Shown here: piece after piece, positions 1 through 10,945 of the stretch
How positions within the stretch are numbered: position 1 is the stretch's first letter
How the letters are laid out: the number at the start of each line of letters is the position of its first letter
Assembly (NCBI GenBank): GCA_022478985.1
Contig: JAKSZP010018516.1
Coordinates: forward strand, 1-64,000
Source: Massospora cicadina
Taxonomy: Eukaryota; Entomophthoromycota; Entomophthoromycetes; Entomophthorales; Entomophthoraceae
DNA length: 64,000 nucleotides
Reading direction: 5' to 3'
Position numbers and translations under genes: made by a program
The notes under the pieces: model-generated
Database searches by the model: none
What the model saw: only the letters and a program-made list of their open reading frames with translations
Told to the model about the DNA's origin: nothing

Positions 1-2
1 AA

Positions 3-443
3 TGGCGTCGCTCAATGATCTCACATCAGGTTTCAATAAAAGTAATGAAATATGTTGTTTGATATATTTGATAGTATTAAGATAGGAGTCTCAATTGTTA
101 CCATCAAGGTTAATTCAGTTGGGTCATTCCGTTGTCATCAATTAATTACAATTTAATTTGCCCCACCCGAAAGGTATAAAAGGGGGTCAAAATCATAGTC
201 AATTTCAGCGGCTTTTTTTCTTTATTAAGTAGATCCCCTTAAGTATCAGGTTTGTAAATTACAAATAGCCGTCATCCTGGGCGATTGGTAAATTTCTTGG
301 GTTAGCTATATCTATAAAAGGGGTTTTTCAATTCATTTTGCTGAGGGTAAGTTGCCCACAACTTCGGATGTTTGGGATTAAACTCTATTCATTCTGGCGG
401 TTAAAAATGATCCTAAGGTGCCCTCAAACCCTCATCCGTGACA
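3..443 (-). repeat. 3' LTR of gypsy A
   Basis: Aligns along its whole length with 8625-9056 in the same orientation. Shared landmarks are the block around GGTATAAAAGG (173-183), the TCTATAAAAGGGG block (310-322), the CATTCTGGCGG block near 389-400, and the end CTCATCC. On the element's coding strand it starts TGTCACGG and is preceded by a purine-rich tract. It runs up to the window edge. Confidence 0.8.
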
Positions 444-3190
444 CTTCCTACCCCAATACAATACTGGGGAATGACCTTAGGTGGCATGTGCTTATTCTAC
501 TTATATTAAGTTAGTATCATCATCCTAATCGAGTATACAGCTCCTCAGTGTAGCCAAGATAGTCGCAGGACAAGTCCAGATGACCTGAAGTTTCTTTGGA
601 TGCCCTCAACAAGAGTGGTAAAACAGTAGTATAATACCTAGGCTAAGCTCCAGTAACCTAGTTTGTCTCTGACTCTCCCATTGGCTTTGAGGGATGGTTC
701 TACTATGTTGCTTGAAGCCTCCAGTTTTATTATAAAAGTTCATCTGCTAGCTCATATTAATTTCCAGGCAGTAGGTTCTTCCAGACTGTGGTAATGATTA
801 GTGCTAGCAGAAGTGGCAATACTGCTTCTCGCACATACAGGACCTTTGAGGGGTCATCACTATCACCCAGTGGTATCTAATCCTGTAAGCCAACAATGCA
901 AAGGGCAGCAAATTATCCCATTTCAACTTTTTTGAGGTTTATCTTCTTTAGCATTCCTCTTAAGTTTATTTATTCATTTGATGCTGCTGTTTGAAAATGT
1001 TGTAGGTAGTGGAAAATTGATTCTTCAATAAACTTAGTACATTAGATTTTCTCACAACATTTGGTATGAGTTTTTCCTTTATCTGAAAGAAGGACTTAGG
1101 GCACCCATTCCTGGTGTAACTTGGTTGTACAAAACTAAAGAATTTAAGTTTGTGGCTTATGTCCTGACTGTAAAGACTTTGACTCACTTATTAAAGTGGT
1201 TGATGGCTACAAGTATGATCTTTGATCCACTGGTGGCAGATGCAAGTGGGTTCCAATATGTCAATAGACACGTTAATGAATGGGGCTGTAGGTGTGATTT
1301 GTAAGGATCCCAGCTGCGCTCATGATTTTAGATCAGTTGATAAATCCTTTTCAATTAAAGAGGAAGAACATTATTGAGTTCTTCCATTAGAAAAAGAGCG
1401 GATTTAGGACACATCCTTGACAAGAGGTTGGTTTCTGCTGATGCACTTATCTCAATTTTACAACAGATTGGAGAGCGGAAGTGGATACTTTTGCTACAAA
1501 GTTTGTTTTGGCTGTATCCTATACCACAAAAATTGGAAGAATTTGCGTCAAAATTGGGCACAATTGAACAGATCAAGACCAAATCCTGACAGGAGCGCCA
1601 GCCCATAAATTGATCCGCAAAGATCCCTCTGAGAATAAGGAGAAATTTGTTAGGAAAATTGCAAGATATGCTAGCATATATAACCTCAATGGAAGCAAAA
1701 AATTGGCAACAGAAATTGCAAATCAAGTCACCTGAATTGTGCAAGCCAATTCATGATGTAAAAGCTATAGCTTTTTGAGAAGATTTACGCATCCTGTTGT
1801 AAAAATTATTCCACAGTCCCCGCCTCTAATACTCTTAAACTATAAAAACCCTATGAACTGCTGATAGTAGATGCAGGTTGTTTTGTCATGTCCCTTAATA
1901 TACCTTCAATTTCACAAAAATTACTTTGAAATTTTTTAACTAGTATGGCCGTCCCAAAGGAACACCTAAATCAATTGAGGGACCGCACTCATTTGTATCA
2001 GTAATGATTATCGCCATCACATTATTTAAGCTATTGCCTCTCTCAGTGTGCAAACCCTCAGGAGGCATACCCTACAAGTTTCGCATGATACTCCTTCTCA
2101 GAAAAAAATATTGAGAGTATTAAAATAAGCGGATAGAACAACTTCTCAATTTTATCTGTCATGATTATGAAGAAAATGAAAAGAATAATTTAGAGTTCAT
2201 TGTTCATGGAGAAATTTGTTGGGATTATGCCTGGCAAAGTGTTTATCATCCCTTGGTACCAAGTGCACATTCAAAAGAATTTGGAGTACAGTTCAAATGT
2301 AAACCAAAGAGGGAGGAACAACCCATCACTCAATCCAATCTTCCTTAATCACGGAGGAAACAGGAATTAAAATTTGTAATGGTACTTGATGTAAAATTAT
2401 TGGAATTGAACCCACCAAAACAATTGTTACCACATGTTATCAAGAGTTTATCCAAATGAAATTGGAGTATGCCCTGAATGCAAAATCAAATGATTTAAAC
2501 AGCCCCTCTTACTGACAATGGCAGTTTGACCCCATAGTCAAAATGTGGTCAAGGTTACTAACAGCACTCAGTTTAGTGGTTGTAGTGTCAATGATGTTCA
2601 TAGACTAGTACTTTCCACATTTATCTCCATGTGGTTTTATTTGCTTATCATCAGAACGGCGATGCTTAGTGAAATTGGGATATAGTGGGTGTTGGAGTAC
2701 CCCTTATGAAAACCAAGTCTTTCCTTGGTACATCATTTGTCTGACAGAATTATGGTAAACAAAATTTGTTTCTTCAACGGATGGAAACTCGTGAAAGTTA
2801 TAAATAGTTCAAAGCCTGGTGAACTTCATTGGACATGAACTCCCATTAGATCTGCTCCTTCAGGTAATCAAACATTGTCTGAAACCGCCCTTGTTCAACG
2901 TGCTTGTTTTCTTCCATTACATTTTCTATCTGATCGCTGGGACTGATTTATGGGTACCATTTAATCTGAACCTTCATCTGCAGGCTTCAATCAATATGTT
3001 GGGTGTCTTTAGAGCACCTTCTCAGGACAATCTTCACCTTTTCTGTTTCGTCATGCTATGCTTCTTCTGGTAACCTAACTAGTTCATACAGTCAATTGCT
3101 CACTGGAAATTGTAGATGGAACACAGGCAATTGTGACTGTACATTGGTGTTGGGGTGTTTGTCCCCCGCTTGGTGGATGATCTCAAAAAA
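444..3190 (-). other. Decayed 3' interior of gypsy A (integrase region expected)
   Basis: By position this should hold the integrase of gypsy A. Only the part next to the RNase H reads clearly: on the minus strand at about 3080-3190 it resembles the gypsy RNase H/integrase connection (a HQAGDKHPNTNALSRLP-like stretch). From about 444 to 2700 I see no convincing integrase HHCC or D,D,E signature on either strand. A plus-strand stretch at 1374-1740 looks codon-like but matches nothing I recognise. Treat it as eroded or as containing an unrecognised insertion. Confidence 0.45.
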
Positions 3191-4260
3191 TTGTATTCCT
3201 TAAGTAGTACTGCCTATCTGGCAGGCGCCCATTGGAATCCCTCATATTCTACAACCAGCAGAGCGATGCGTGATCTAGCACAGCTTATAAGTGGGCTCCA
3301 TACACGTAAGGCTTAAACTGATTGACTGCTCAGATCACTGCCAGGTATACTCCTTAACTGTGTAGTTCTTTTATCTTTACTAAACACCTTTGGATAATTT
3401 TTATTTAGTGATCCAACCCTTCTTCGTCTAGTTTGGCCAGTGTTGTACCAAAGTAACATCACTCGCTCAGGGATTCAGTTTTTTGGTTGCTCACTGGTGC
3501 TTTTTACACCTAGATTACCACAATTATAGGCAGGATATGTAGTTTTTCTACTGTGCGATATTTATTATCTAACTCACTTTGAGCCTTAACTTGATATAAA
3601 TACTAACTTTAAAAATTAAAAATAAAGAAATGGTTTTTATATATTTTTTATTAATGATAATTTTAAGGTCAAGAAGCAAAACCTTTAAAATCCTTTTGCT
3701 TAGTATTTATATCAAGTTAAGGCTCAAAGTGAGTTAGTGAGAAATTCATTATTAGCTTAAAACCTGTTTAGCAAATATGAGTTTGACCTAATGGATCCCT
3801 TGAAACTCGCCTCGCTTCATCAAAACGGCCAATAGATGGTTGATAGCAGGCAAGGGGAACCCTGGGGCATAGTTTCATGTTTTTTCCTCAATCAGATAGT
3901 GGGACCTCCAAACGACTTCTCTAATTCTGCACCATTGTTATCTAAACCCAACTAAAATGTTGAGCATTTTGGCTGAGGAGAGTGAGTAATTGAATTTACC
4001 CTAATTCAGGGGTTCCACTGAGAATTAGCCAGGGTCTGTTGGCTTATTTTATCCATATCAAAACCTGAATCACTCTTATTGCAATATCAGACTTGTAATT
4101 GTCTGACACTTGCATCAGTGTAGAGATAAAAGGTCTTGTTGAAATCCAGGTAGGCAATGTTTGCGCTTATGCTAGTATCGCCTTTAGCTCATCAAAAGAC
4201 TACTCCTGTTCTAAGCCCCACTCAAACTTCGTTCCATTTGTCAGCAGGTAAGAACAGGGT
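3191..4260 (-). pseudogene. RNase H domain of gypsy A, split by a MITE
   Basis: Minus-strand fragments match the Ty3/gypsy RNase H that follows RT in pol. At 4070-4250 there is a GTKFEWG...SFDELKAIL-like start followed by an LYTDASV-like motif. At about 3200-3290 there is the typical end, TDHASL-like then NMRDSNGRL, where families have RDPNGRLARW. In the element this domain would degrade the RNA of the RNA:DNA hybrid. The reading is broken by stops and by the MITE at 3569-3737. It cannot be functional. Confidence 0.7.
3569..3737. mobile_element. 169-bp MITE with perfect 37-bp terminal inverted repeats
   Basis: Bases 3569-3605 are an exact reverse complement of 3701-3737; the termini read CTAACTCACTTTGAGCC and GGCTCAAAGTGAGTTAG. 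The 95-bp AT-rich core has no coding potential. If the TA dinucleotides at 3570-3571 and 3735-3736 are taken as the duplicated target, the inverted repeats start ACTCAC, consistent with a Tc1/mariner-type TA target. No other flanking duplication is convincing. Perfect arms inside a heavily decayed host element suggest recent insertion. Superfamily is inferred, not shown. Confidence 0.85.
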
Positions 4261-4299
4261 GCAGCTAAGTCTGCAAAATGAGGGATAAACTGCCAGTAA

Positions 4300-5122
4300 T
4301 ATCCCACCATCCAAAGAACACTTAAATGTCTCTCATGCTCTTTGGTGGCTCCATTACTAAAATCGCTTTGCCATCACCTTCCTGGGGCTTGATTTCTCTT
4401 GGGCTGATCTCATGCCCAGCGAACTCCAGTTGCCTCTTTATAAAGGTGCATTTGCTCCATTTCAACTTCAACTTTGATGCTTGCAGCCAGGTAAGGACTT
4501 CATGGAGTTGTTGAAGCTGTTCTTGAAAGGTCTAGCCTAACACAGTAATTTCATCTAGGTAAATTAACAAACTAGACAATTTGAGATCACCAAAGAGACA
4601 ATTTATCTTTTTCTGGAAGGTGGCAATGGATTTATAGAGCCCCTACTGCATCCTTATTGGCTTAAACAACCCCTGACTACTGATCAGGGTGCAGTTCTCC
4701 TGGTCCTCCAGCGAGAACAATCTTCCTCTAACCACTGGCCAGATCCATATCTGAGAAACAAGTTGTCCACTCAGGCATTTCAGTGAATCATCTATGCACG
4801 GTAGCGGGTAGGAGTCCTTTTTGGTTATCTTGTTCAAGTAGTGGTGCTCTAGGACTATACGATGTTCCCATTCTTTTTCATACTATCAATAGTGGCGGAG
4901 CCCAAATACTCTTTGGCTGTGTGCACATTTCAGCTTCTTCTAGTTTTTTCAGTTCTTGGGCAATAATGGCATCTTCAGCTTTTAAGAGGAAGTAGGGCTT
5001 TGATTTAAACAGTATAACATATCTAGTATACATTTTGTGGAAATTTTACAGAGTCCATATCATTAGATACAATGCTCAAAATGTTGAACTCATATAATAA
5101 CTCATCCAGTTCCTTTTGCTGT
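4300..5122 (-). pseudogene. Reverse transcriptase domain of gypsy A
   Basis: The minus strand reads successive Ty3/gypsy RT motifs: an AQELKKLEEAEM-like start with KSIWAPPLL (about 4860-4970), LNKITKKDSYPLPCIDD (about 4780-4840), DMDLASG (about 4740-4760), a GLF/ATFQ region (4600-4690), a YLDE active-site box near 4549-4561, and KLKLKWSKCTFIKRQLEF (about 4420-4470). The active site is YLDE instead of YLDD or YVDD, so one catalytic aspartate is lost, and several stops and frameshifts interrupt the domain. Its neighbours are RNase H downstream and, upstream, a retroposon inserted just before the domain. Confidence 0.85.
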
Positions 5123-5398
5123 TTGGGGGTCACACTCCCTTTTTTAGCACTAGTGGTGCCTAACCCAAAAGAAGGAACCGCCACATATTTATGTGTGACT
5201 GAGCCAAACAAAGGGTTTATCAGAAAAAATAATACCAATATGGAATCTCAGCTAACAGCCTAAGAAGCCATATCAATAGGTGTAAAAGCTTTTAGGAAAC
5301 TTTTATCCGGCGCCAACTTAAGCTGGCGGAACATGGCAGACAACATTAAGGTAGGAACATCAGCGACATTAGGCTAGGGGGTTGGAGGTCACACTTCC
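5123..5398 (-). mobile_element. 5'-truncated HAL-type retroposon, 242 bp, with 17-bp TSD
   Basis: The insertion 5140-5381 lies in gypsy A between protease region and RT. On the minus strand it ends CACTAGTGCT followed by six A, and is flanked by 17-bp direct repeats, TTGGGGGTCACACTCCC (5123-5139) and TTGGAGGTCACACTTCC (5382-5398), which match at 15 of 17 positions. Its body aligns with the insertion at 42465-42737 and with the minus-strand 3' end of HAL copy 4 at 40777-41050. Shared blocks include CCGCCAGCTTAAG, AAGTTTCC and the tail region. A minus-strand open frame runs by chance from this insert into the gypsy RT linker. Confidence 0.8.
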
Positions 5399-6600
5399 AG
5401 ACCTGAACATGTCAAAGTCCTTTGTGAAGTGCACTGACTCAATCTCATTGCAACTGGTCATCCAGGCCTGTGCAATTATCTGTTCTTTTTTGACCTCATT
5501 GGCTGATTTGTAATATTTTCTGATACTAAAGTTAATTCCCCTAAGTAAATGGTACCATAAAAGCCAGGTAGAATTCTTAGTTTTTGTTGAAAGATTCCGT
5601 CGTAAATGTAAAATTCCAAGATAATATCCAGTGGAATCTTCACGCTGTTTGATAGGGTCATCCAGCGTTGTCTCCTGGTTTAATCTCCATGGGTTACTAC
5701 CTTTTAGTGGAAGCCCTTCTTCTATGCTGACTTTAATTGGTAGCTGCTTCACAACCATCTCTGTAATGGTTTAATGATAAAAAATTGATTAATATGTTTC
5801 TAATAAACATGTTCATTGCTTTCATGGTTTAACATCCTAGTCCTTAAGTAAAGTTGAAGTTGATAACTCAAGATACTCAGGGTGCTAGTTGTAAAGTCAA
5901 TATTGGCGCCAAACTCAACGAAAAACTGTATCTTTGATTAGGAAATTGCGGTGGTAGTTATCCAAAACCGTTTCTGGCGCCATTAGAACCATGCATGCAA
6001 ATCATAAGGATAACGCTGAGTAGGCTTATAAAGTGCTGGTAACGTCAAGGTCTTTTGGTTTAGTACTTCACATTATAGGCAATGTCAGGCATAAACATTA
6101 GCCTCTTCATTAGCTTAGAGGACTTTATGTTTACTGAAGCATCAGTGTCCTTTACAGCTAAGGCGCGTACTTACTTGATCACCACTTACACCCTTGTTTC
6201 CTCTTTCTGAATTTTTTCCAGGTGTCAATACATCAGTGGTGAATTCTTTGAACTCTTTTCAAACTTTAGCGCTCATTGTGTTCTTGACATTATCCTCAGT
6301 ATCCATTTCTAAGCTCTTGAAAGTAGCCATAACCGGATGCTTTCCTTTTTCAATTAGTTAATTTCTGAGTAGGTTGGTTTGCTTGAACCAGGTAGGTTTC
6401 ACTTAAACTAATTCTATCAATCCTGTCATTATTTAACCTAGCAGTCACAGCCACCGTGCTAGGTGCCCCTAGAACGTAGTACTCTGCATTGGCTAAATCC
6501 TCATTTTTTGTGATCATCTTAACCCTCAGTATAGAAATCACACAATCTATGGCGTTAATGGTGACCCTCTTCGTGGGGTGTCCTTCTTTTCAGAGGCAAT
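5399..6600 (-). pseudogene. Probable protease region of gypsy A
   Basis: Minus-strand fragments resemble the retroviral-type aspartic protease region of fungal gypsy elements: a PSTVAVTARLNNDRID-like stretch near 6390-6480, and near 5540-5650 an LEFYIYDGIFQQ...LPGFYGTIYLGE-like stretch, the kind of strand order found in the C-terminal half of such proteases. I do not see the catalytic DTG or DSG triplet in frame. The position, between gag and RT, fits. Identification is tentative. Confidence 0.45.
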
Positions 6601-6739
6601 TAGTGAGAAAGATTGTTAGAAATTCCTAGGCTTGTGACACTTATTAAACGTTAGTTCTTGATGGACATGAATTCTGGAATTCTAGAATTCTTGTCATTTG
6701 TTTTATTACATTGTCATTAGCAATGTAGACTGGCTTGCT

Positions 6740-8550
6740 AAACCATAGGGGTGCATTCACTTTGCCTTAAAATCCACTTTTATGTCCCTTAAAAAATTGA
6801 GTAATGCACCTTTAAGAGCCTTTAGGGGCATTGCGCTATTGACTGAGAGAGTCATATGCATCTTTAAGGCGAAAACTATTTCCAATGAATTCAGAAGAAC
6901 CTTTTCAGCTGAAGGTAGATTCATAGTTCTTGTCCATAATAGCTGAACTTTGAGATAGTAATAAGAGCCATAGTTTGCTACTGATTCGTTCTTTCCCATT
7001 TTCGTAAGTATGAGCTCCTGTTTCATGTTTTTGGCATCTTTTTAACTACTGAACTCTGAGAGAAAGATGCTCTTTACTTCAGTTTAATTCTGTCAGGGTT
7101 GTATGCTCATTCTAAGGATCTCTTGAGCCTTAAAAATCATACATACTTGCATGTGGTGGGCCTTATGGCAATAGCAAGGACCATTCAAGCTACTCTAATA
7201 CATCTGAAGGAAACCAGTGATTATTCCTTCTCCTGGTGTGTACAAAATCTTGAAATAAAGTAAGGTTTTAGGGTCTTCTTTATGGGGTTAGCACATAGAA
7301 TGAGAGGCTGCGTGGCAGTCAGTTGAGTGGCCGATACTAGTGTCTCCAAATTGAATGACAGGATGAGTTAAGGTAGGTTCTGGTAAAGTATGCAGTTGAG
7401 CCTTCAACTCGTTTATACTCATGTCCATATTGTACATCTTGGTATTCCGCTGTTCTATGCACTTGCTACATTTGTTAAGAGTGCAATTGTTTTCTTTGTT
7501 CACTTTCTAAAGGAGTAGGAAATTTATCCTTCAGATTGTTAACGGCATATTTAAGGTTTACTGTTGGGTAAGGTCCTCTTACTTTTAGATGGGGGGCATC
7601 TTAGGTCTTCTAGCGGTCTCATTGACATTATTAAGTTTAATTCTTTATATCTGATATTTCTAGTTCAAGGGTTAAAATTCTCAGATGTATAGTTTCTTCC
7701 TCCCTCACCAGGAGTTCATAGAATTCATCTCCATGGTACAAATCCATATCTAAAGTTTTATCTGCTCATGAAGAATCTCATGATCTTCACTCTGGTCTAA
7801 TGATGCCACCCATGAAATGAGCACCACATTGAGCTCGCTGACCTAGCTCTCTTAACTTGTGAGGCTGACTTGCTGCTCATGGAATCTGTTCTACACAGAT
7901 TAGGCATTAGAATACTGTCAGGAAGAGCATGATTATCCTCATTAAGCAAATCCTCCATTATGATACCTGATGTATCAAAGATCTTTTATTTTAAGCTGCT
8001 AGTGCCCTTGGCAAAACTCTTGTTGACACTTTCTGACATTTTCTCTTTACGTTGACCCTCAGGAAAAAATAAGACCATATATAACCTCTTTCTTGGCAGC
8101 TTAGCTCCTAGGTATTCATGCATCTATGTCCTGTTCACTCAGAGCAGATCTCATATTGGTTACTGTAATCTGCACAATTGCTAATCCTTGATTTGTTTTG
8201 ATGCATAGATTACTTGGACCGATATAATTGAAAATACTGAGATACAATGGAATAGAAAATTTTATAAATTAATTTTTAAGTAATTATATACTTCTGGAAA
8301 AAATTTAAACCATAAAAATAAAATAAAATTGATGATAGATTGGGAATTGCAGTAACAATATTAGGGTCTTCATGATTCCTAGACAGAATGTTTCTAATTG
8401 CGCCTTAGTTGGTCAACCATTTTATTTAATTTAATATCCGCGAGCTTCTTATTATGTTAATTTTCCTTAATTCTAGATGTACAGGGGCCCATTCTTTAAT
8501 CACCACTTCTGGGTTGTGGGCTGTAGTCTCTCCTCAGGTTATTACTTTAT
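6740..8550 (-). pseudogene. Probable gag region of gypsy A
   Basis: The minus-strand segment at 6757-7026 contains KMGKNESVANYGSYYYLKVQ, which resembles the gag capsid stretch of Ty3/gypsy elements (NESVADYxxRF-like). A further minus-strand fragment at 7288-7503 has no recognised domain. The location next to the 5' LTR agrees with gag. No CCHC knuckle was found. Frames are broken throughout. Confidence 0.5.
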
Positions 8551-8553
8551 TAC

Positions 8554-8604
8554 CCAATTTAGCATATCTTTTTTTTAGTACTAGATGACCAATTTAGCAT
8601 ATCT
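8554..8604 (-). mobile_element. Micro-insertion of 19 bp with perfect 16-bp TSD
   Basis: The 16-mer CCAATTTAGCATATCT occurs at 8554-8569 and again at 8589-8604. Between them lie 19 bases which on the minus strand read TCATCTAGTACT followed by seven A. The same core plus an A-run occurs at 15251, 38279, 51052 and 58931, each time between direct repeats. It fits the extreme 3' end of the HAL-type retroposon. Confidence 0.9.
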
Positions 8605-8624
8605 ATTCACCTTTTGATTCATTT

Positions 8625-9056
8625 TGACGCCGTTGCATTGATGCACCTCACATCAAGTTCCATAGAATTCTTGAAATTGGTTGTTGTTTTTTAGTAATAT
8701 AAAATTGAAAGGCACAATTGTTCTCATCAGGGTAACTTGGTTGAGTCATCAAGTCATCAGCTAATTGTAAATTATTTTCCCTCAGAAAGGTATAAAATGG
8801 AGTCAAGATTCATAGTCAATCTTGGCTGCTTTATCACGTTCATCAACTTAATCCCCAGAGCGTCAGGTATCAGAATAGCTGTATGACATCAACCTGAGTA
8901 TTTATAAACTTCTTGGATCAGCTGAATTTCTAAAAGGGGTTGTCAACTTTCATCCATGGAGGGTAAGTTTCCCACAACTTCGCCTGTTTGGGATTGAACT
9001 CTGTTCATTCTGGCGGTTTAAAATGATCTTCTGGTGCACTCGCGGCCTCATCCACA
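8625..9056 (-). repeat. 5' LTR of gypsy A
   Basis: Aligns with 3-443. On the element strand it starts TGTGGATGAG at 9056 and ends GGCGTCA at 8625. A conserved TATAAAA motif (8790-8800) lies on the plus strand, antisense to the element. The primer binding site just inside the LTR is not recognisable. Confidence 0.8.
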
Positions 9057-10945
9057 ATAATGATGAATGCAGTTCACAATGCTGCATTACCCCAAAAACC
9101 ATTTTCTTTATATTTAATATCAGTACTGCTTGCAAAAATGTAAATCAAGATTAAGCTTATGATGAGAAAGCCCCTTCAAAATATGCCTGTCCTTGTGCTC
9201 TTACTATTGACCCTGATATGGAGACAAAGCTTACCTTCTTGAGCGAGGTGGAATGCCCAGACCTTGGATTCCCACAACTCAAAATTAGAAATGGTCAGCA
9301 AAGTAATTCACAATACCACCAATTACATCTATGAATATGCGGATACAAATCTCTTGCTGGTCCAAGCTCTATCCTAACTTCCATGACTTATCATATCAGA
9401 CCAACAATGGTGTTTTAGTACTATACAAAGGCTAAAAAACCCCCAGCGAAATTATTGTCACCTTAGTAAGGCTTGAAGGGGGATCTGTCAGTTTCCCTAG
9501 CACAGGTGAAGCCTCAACTTTGCCTTATTATTTAACTTTTTTATAAATTAAATTACCATATCTATTAGAGCTGATATACCAATTGATTCTTTATCTGGAA
9601 TAAGGCCAAAATCTATTATTAATAATATTAAATTTATAAGCACAAGCGTTCTTTATAATGACCATAAATTGCCGGTAAGAAAATTTAGAATAAGTCGCAT
9701 CCTATCTATTCACTCACTGATAAGATATGGCATAGTCCCCATCGATTTAATTCAATTGTGATTAAGAAAGGAGCTTTTATTTAATATAAATCCTACCTAA
9801 TTCCCTCCGATGATAAACTTTCACCATCTATAATACCTCATTGTATGATCTTCCTAATGTCATATATTCTTCTGCATAATTGGCATGTGAGAAAAAGCCT
9901 TAGTCGGACTGATGCAAAGGTAACAATACTAGTCTACCCCACCTTAAAATCTGATCTATATAGCTCTAACACTGAACTAAACTATTTCCCAGATATAATT
10001 CTGGATCTACTTCCAACCTCACATGTGGAGTGCACCAATCTCTCATCAAAACCTTGATTTACCCCTGGACTTTAGATAGTGCTAGCATTTTATTAGAGGA
10101 CCTTTTTATCAAATATATATTAGCATAAATTACAATCTTCTAGAACAAAAGAGCATTGTGCCATTGTCTGACGGAAAGAGCTTAGCCATTTAAATAGCTC
10201 AAAAATTCTGAGCCTCAGAGGTTATTCTGCTACTCATCCCAAGTTTCTAAACCTAAGAACCTCCAAGTACCCTAAATATCATTTCTTTCTTGGTGCAAAA
10301 CTTGCTCAAAATTGTGAGGAACCAATCATAGCCTTCACTTTACTATTCCTAAATTTCTATGTGTCTCTCAGCACCATATGCCACTGCTACCTTCTCCCCT
10401 CATCAACCCCATTGCAGATCAAAATCCCCTTTGTGATTTCACTACCTCTGCACAAGACCAATTCCAATGGGCTTGAGTTGATTAAAATTTAGAATACTTT
10501 TCACTGTTATGATTTAGAACACATAAAAAGTTATGTTAGCAAAACAATTGTTAAGTGGAATCACTGTCCTAATTATGCAGCTGCGCAGGTGGTATTAAAA
10601 TGGGGGCTTTGCTAACCAAAACACCCGGAACACTTTCTTAATTGACTAGTGTGAAAAATTTATCCCTTCACAGAAACTCCATCATCATATCTTCACACAT
10701 GATGCAGCCAATCAGAAGGAGGCTTGGACCCACAGTCACACTTAAACAAACCTCATTTGCAACCAAAACCTGCTTCTTCCAGTGACCTAATTATAATTAG
10801 TCAAGATCCCTGTACCCTATTGGCCAATGTTACTTCATAAGTTGTTCCATTTCACCCTCATCTGCTCAAAATTAACTTCATATAATATTTTTATTCTAAT
10901 TTTAAATTCCCAAATTCTATTCCTATTTTCTATTCCCAACAAATC
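9057..10945. other. AT-rich region without recognisable gene
   Basis: No frame longer than about 70 codons and no TE signature that I can name. Short stretches (9180-9560, 9845-10060) look like eroded coding sequence. The right end is the pre-insertion target of HAL copy 1. Confidence 0.6.

Larger units (their letters stand above)
1..9056 (-). mobile_element. Old Ty3/gypsy LTR retrotransposon A, nested insertions inside
   Basis: A direct-repeat pair (3-443 and 8625-9056) bounds an interior whose minus strand reads, from high to low coordinate, probable gag, protease region, reverse transcriptase, RNase H and a decayed 3' part. On the minus strand a purine tract (GGGGTAGGAAG) abuts the LTR start TGTCACGG at 443, as expected of a polypurine tract. 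The LTRs differ at roughly a third of positions by eye and every frame is broken, so the copy is old. It contains a MITE (3569-3737), a 242-bp retroposon (5140-5381) and a micro-insertion (8570-8588). Only two bases lie outside the left LTR, so the target-site duplication cannot be tested. Family assignment rests on the RT and RNase H motifs. Confidence 0.85.

Noticed and set aside
1374..1608. Plus-strand open frames as a host gene
   Set aside because: Short, overlapping, without recognisable domain, and inside gypsy A; kept only as a question about an unrecognised insertion.
5023..5238. A minus-strand open frame of 71 codons read as an unbroken gypsy protease-RT linker
   Set aside because: The 17-bp direct repeats at 5123-5139 and 5382-5398 and the alignment with 42465-42737 and 40777-41050 show that most of it belongs to an inserted retroposon; the open frame across the border is chance.
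8570..8588. Micro-insertion core as a fragment of 5S rRNA
   Set aside because: TAGTACTAGATGG resembles the TAGTACT..GGATGGG part of 5S rRNA on the other strand, but the A-run and the longer copies (which are not 5S-like) place the 3' end in the HAL-type family.
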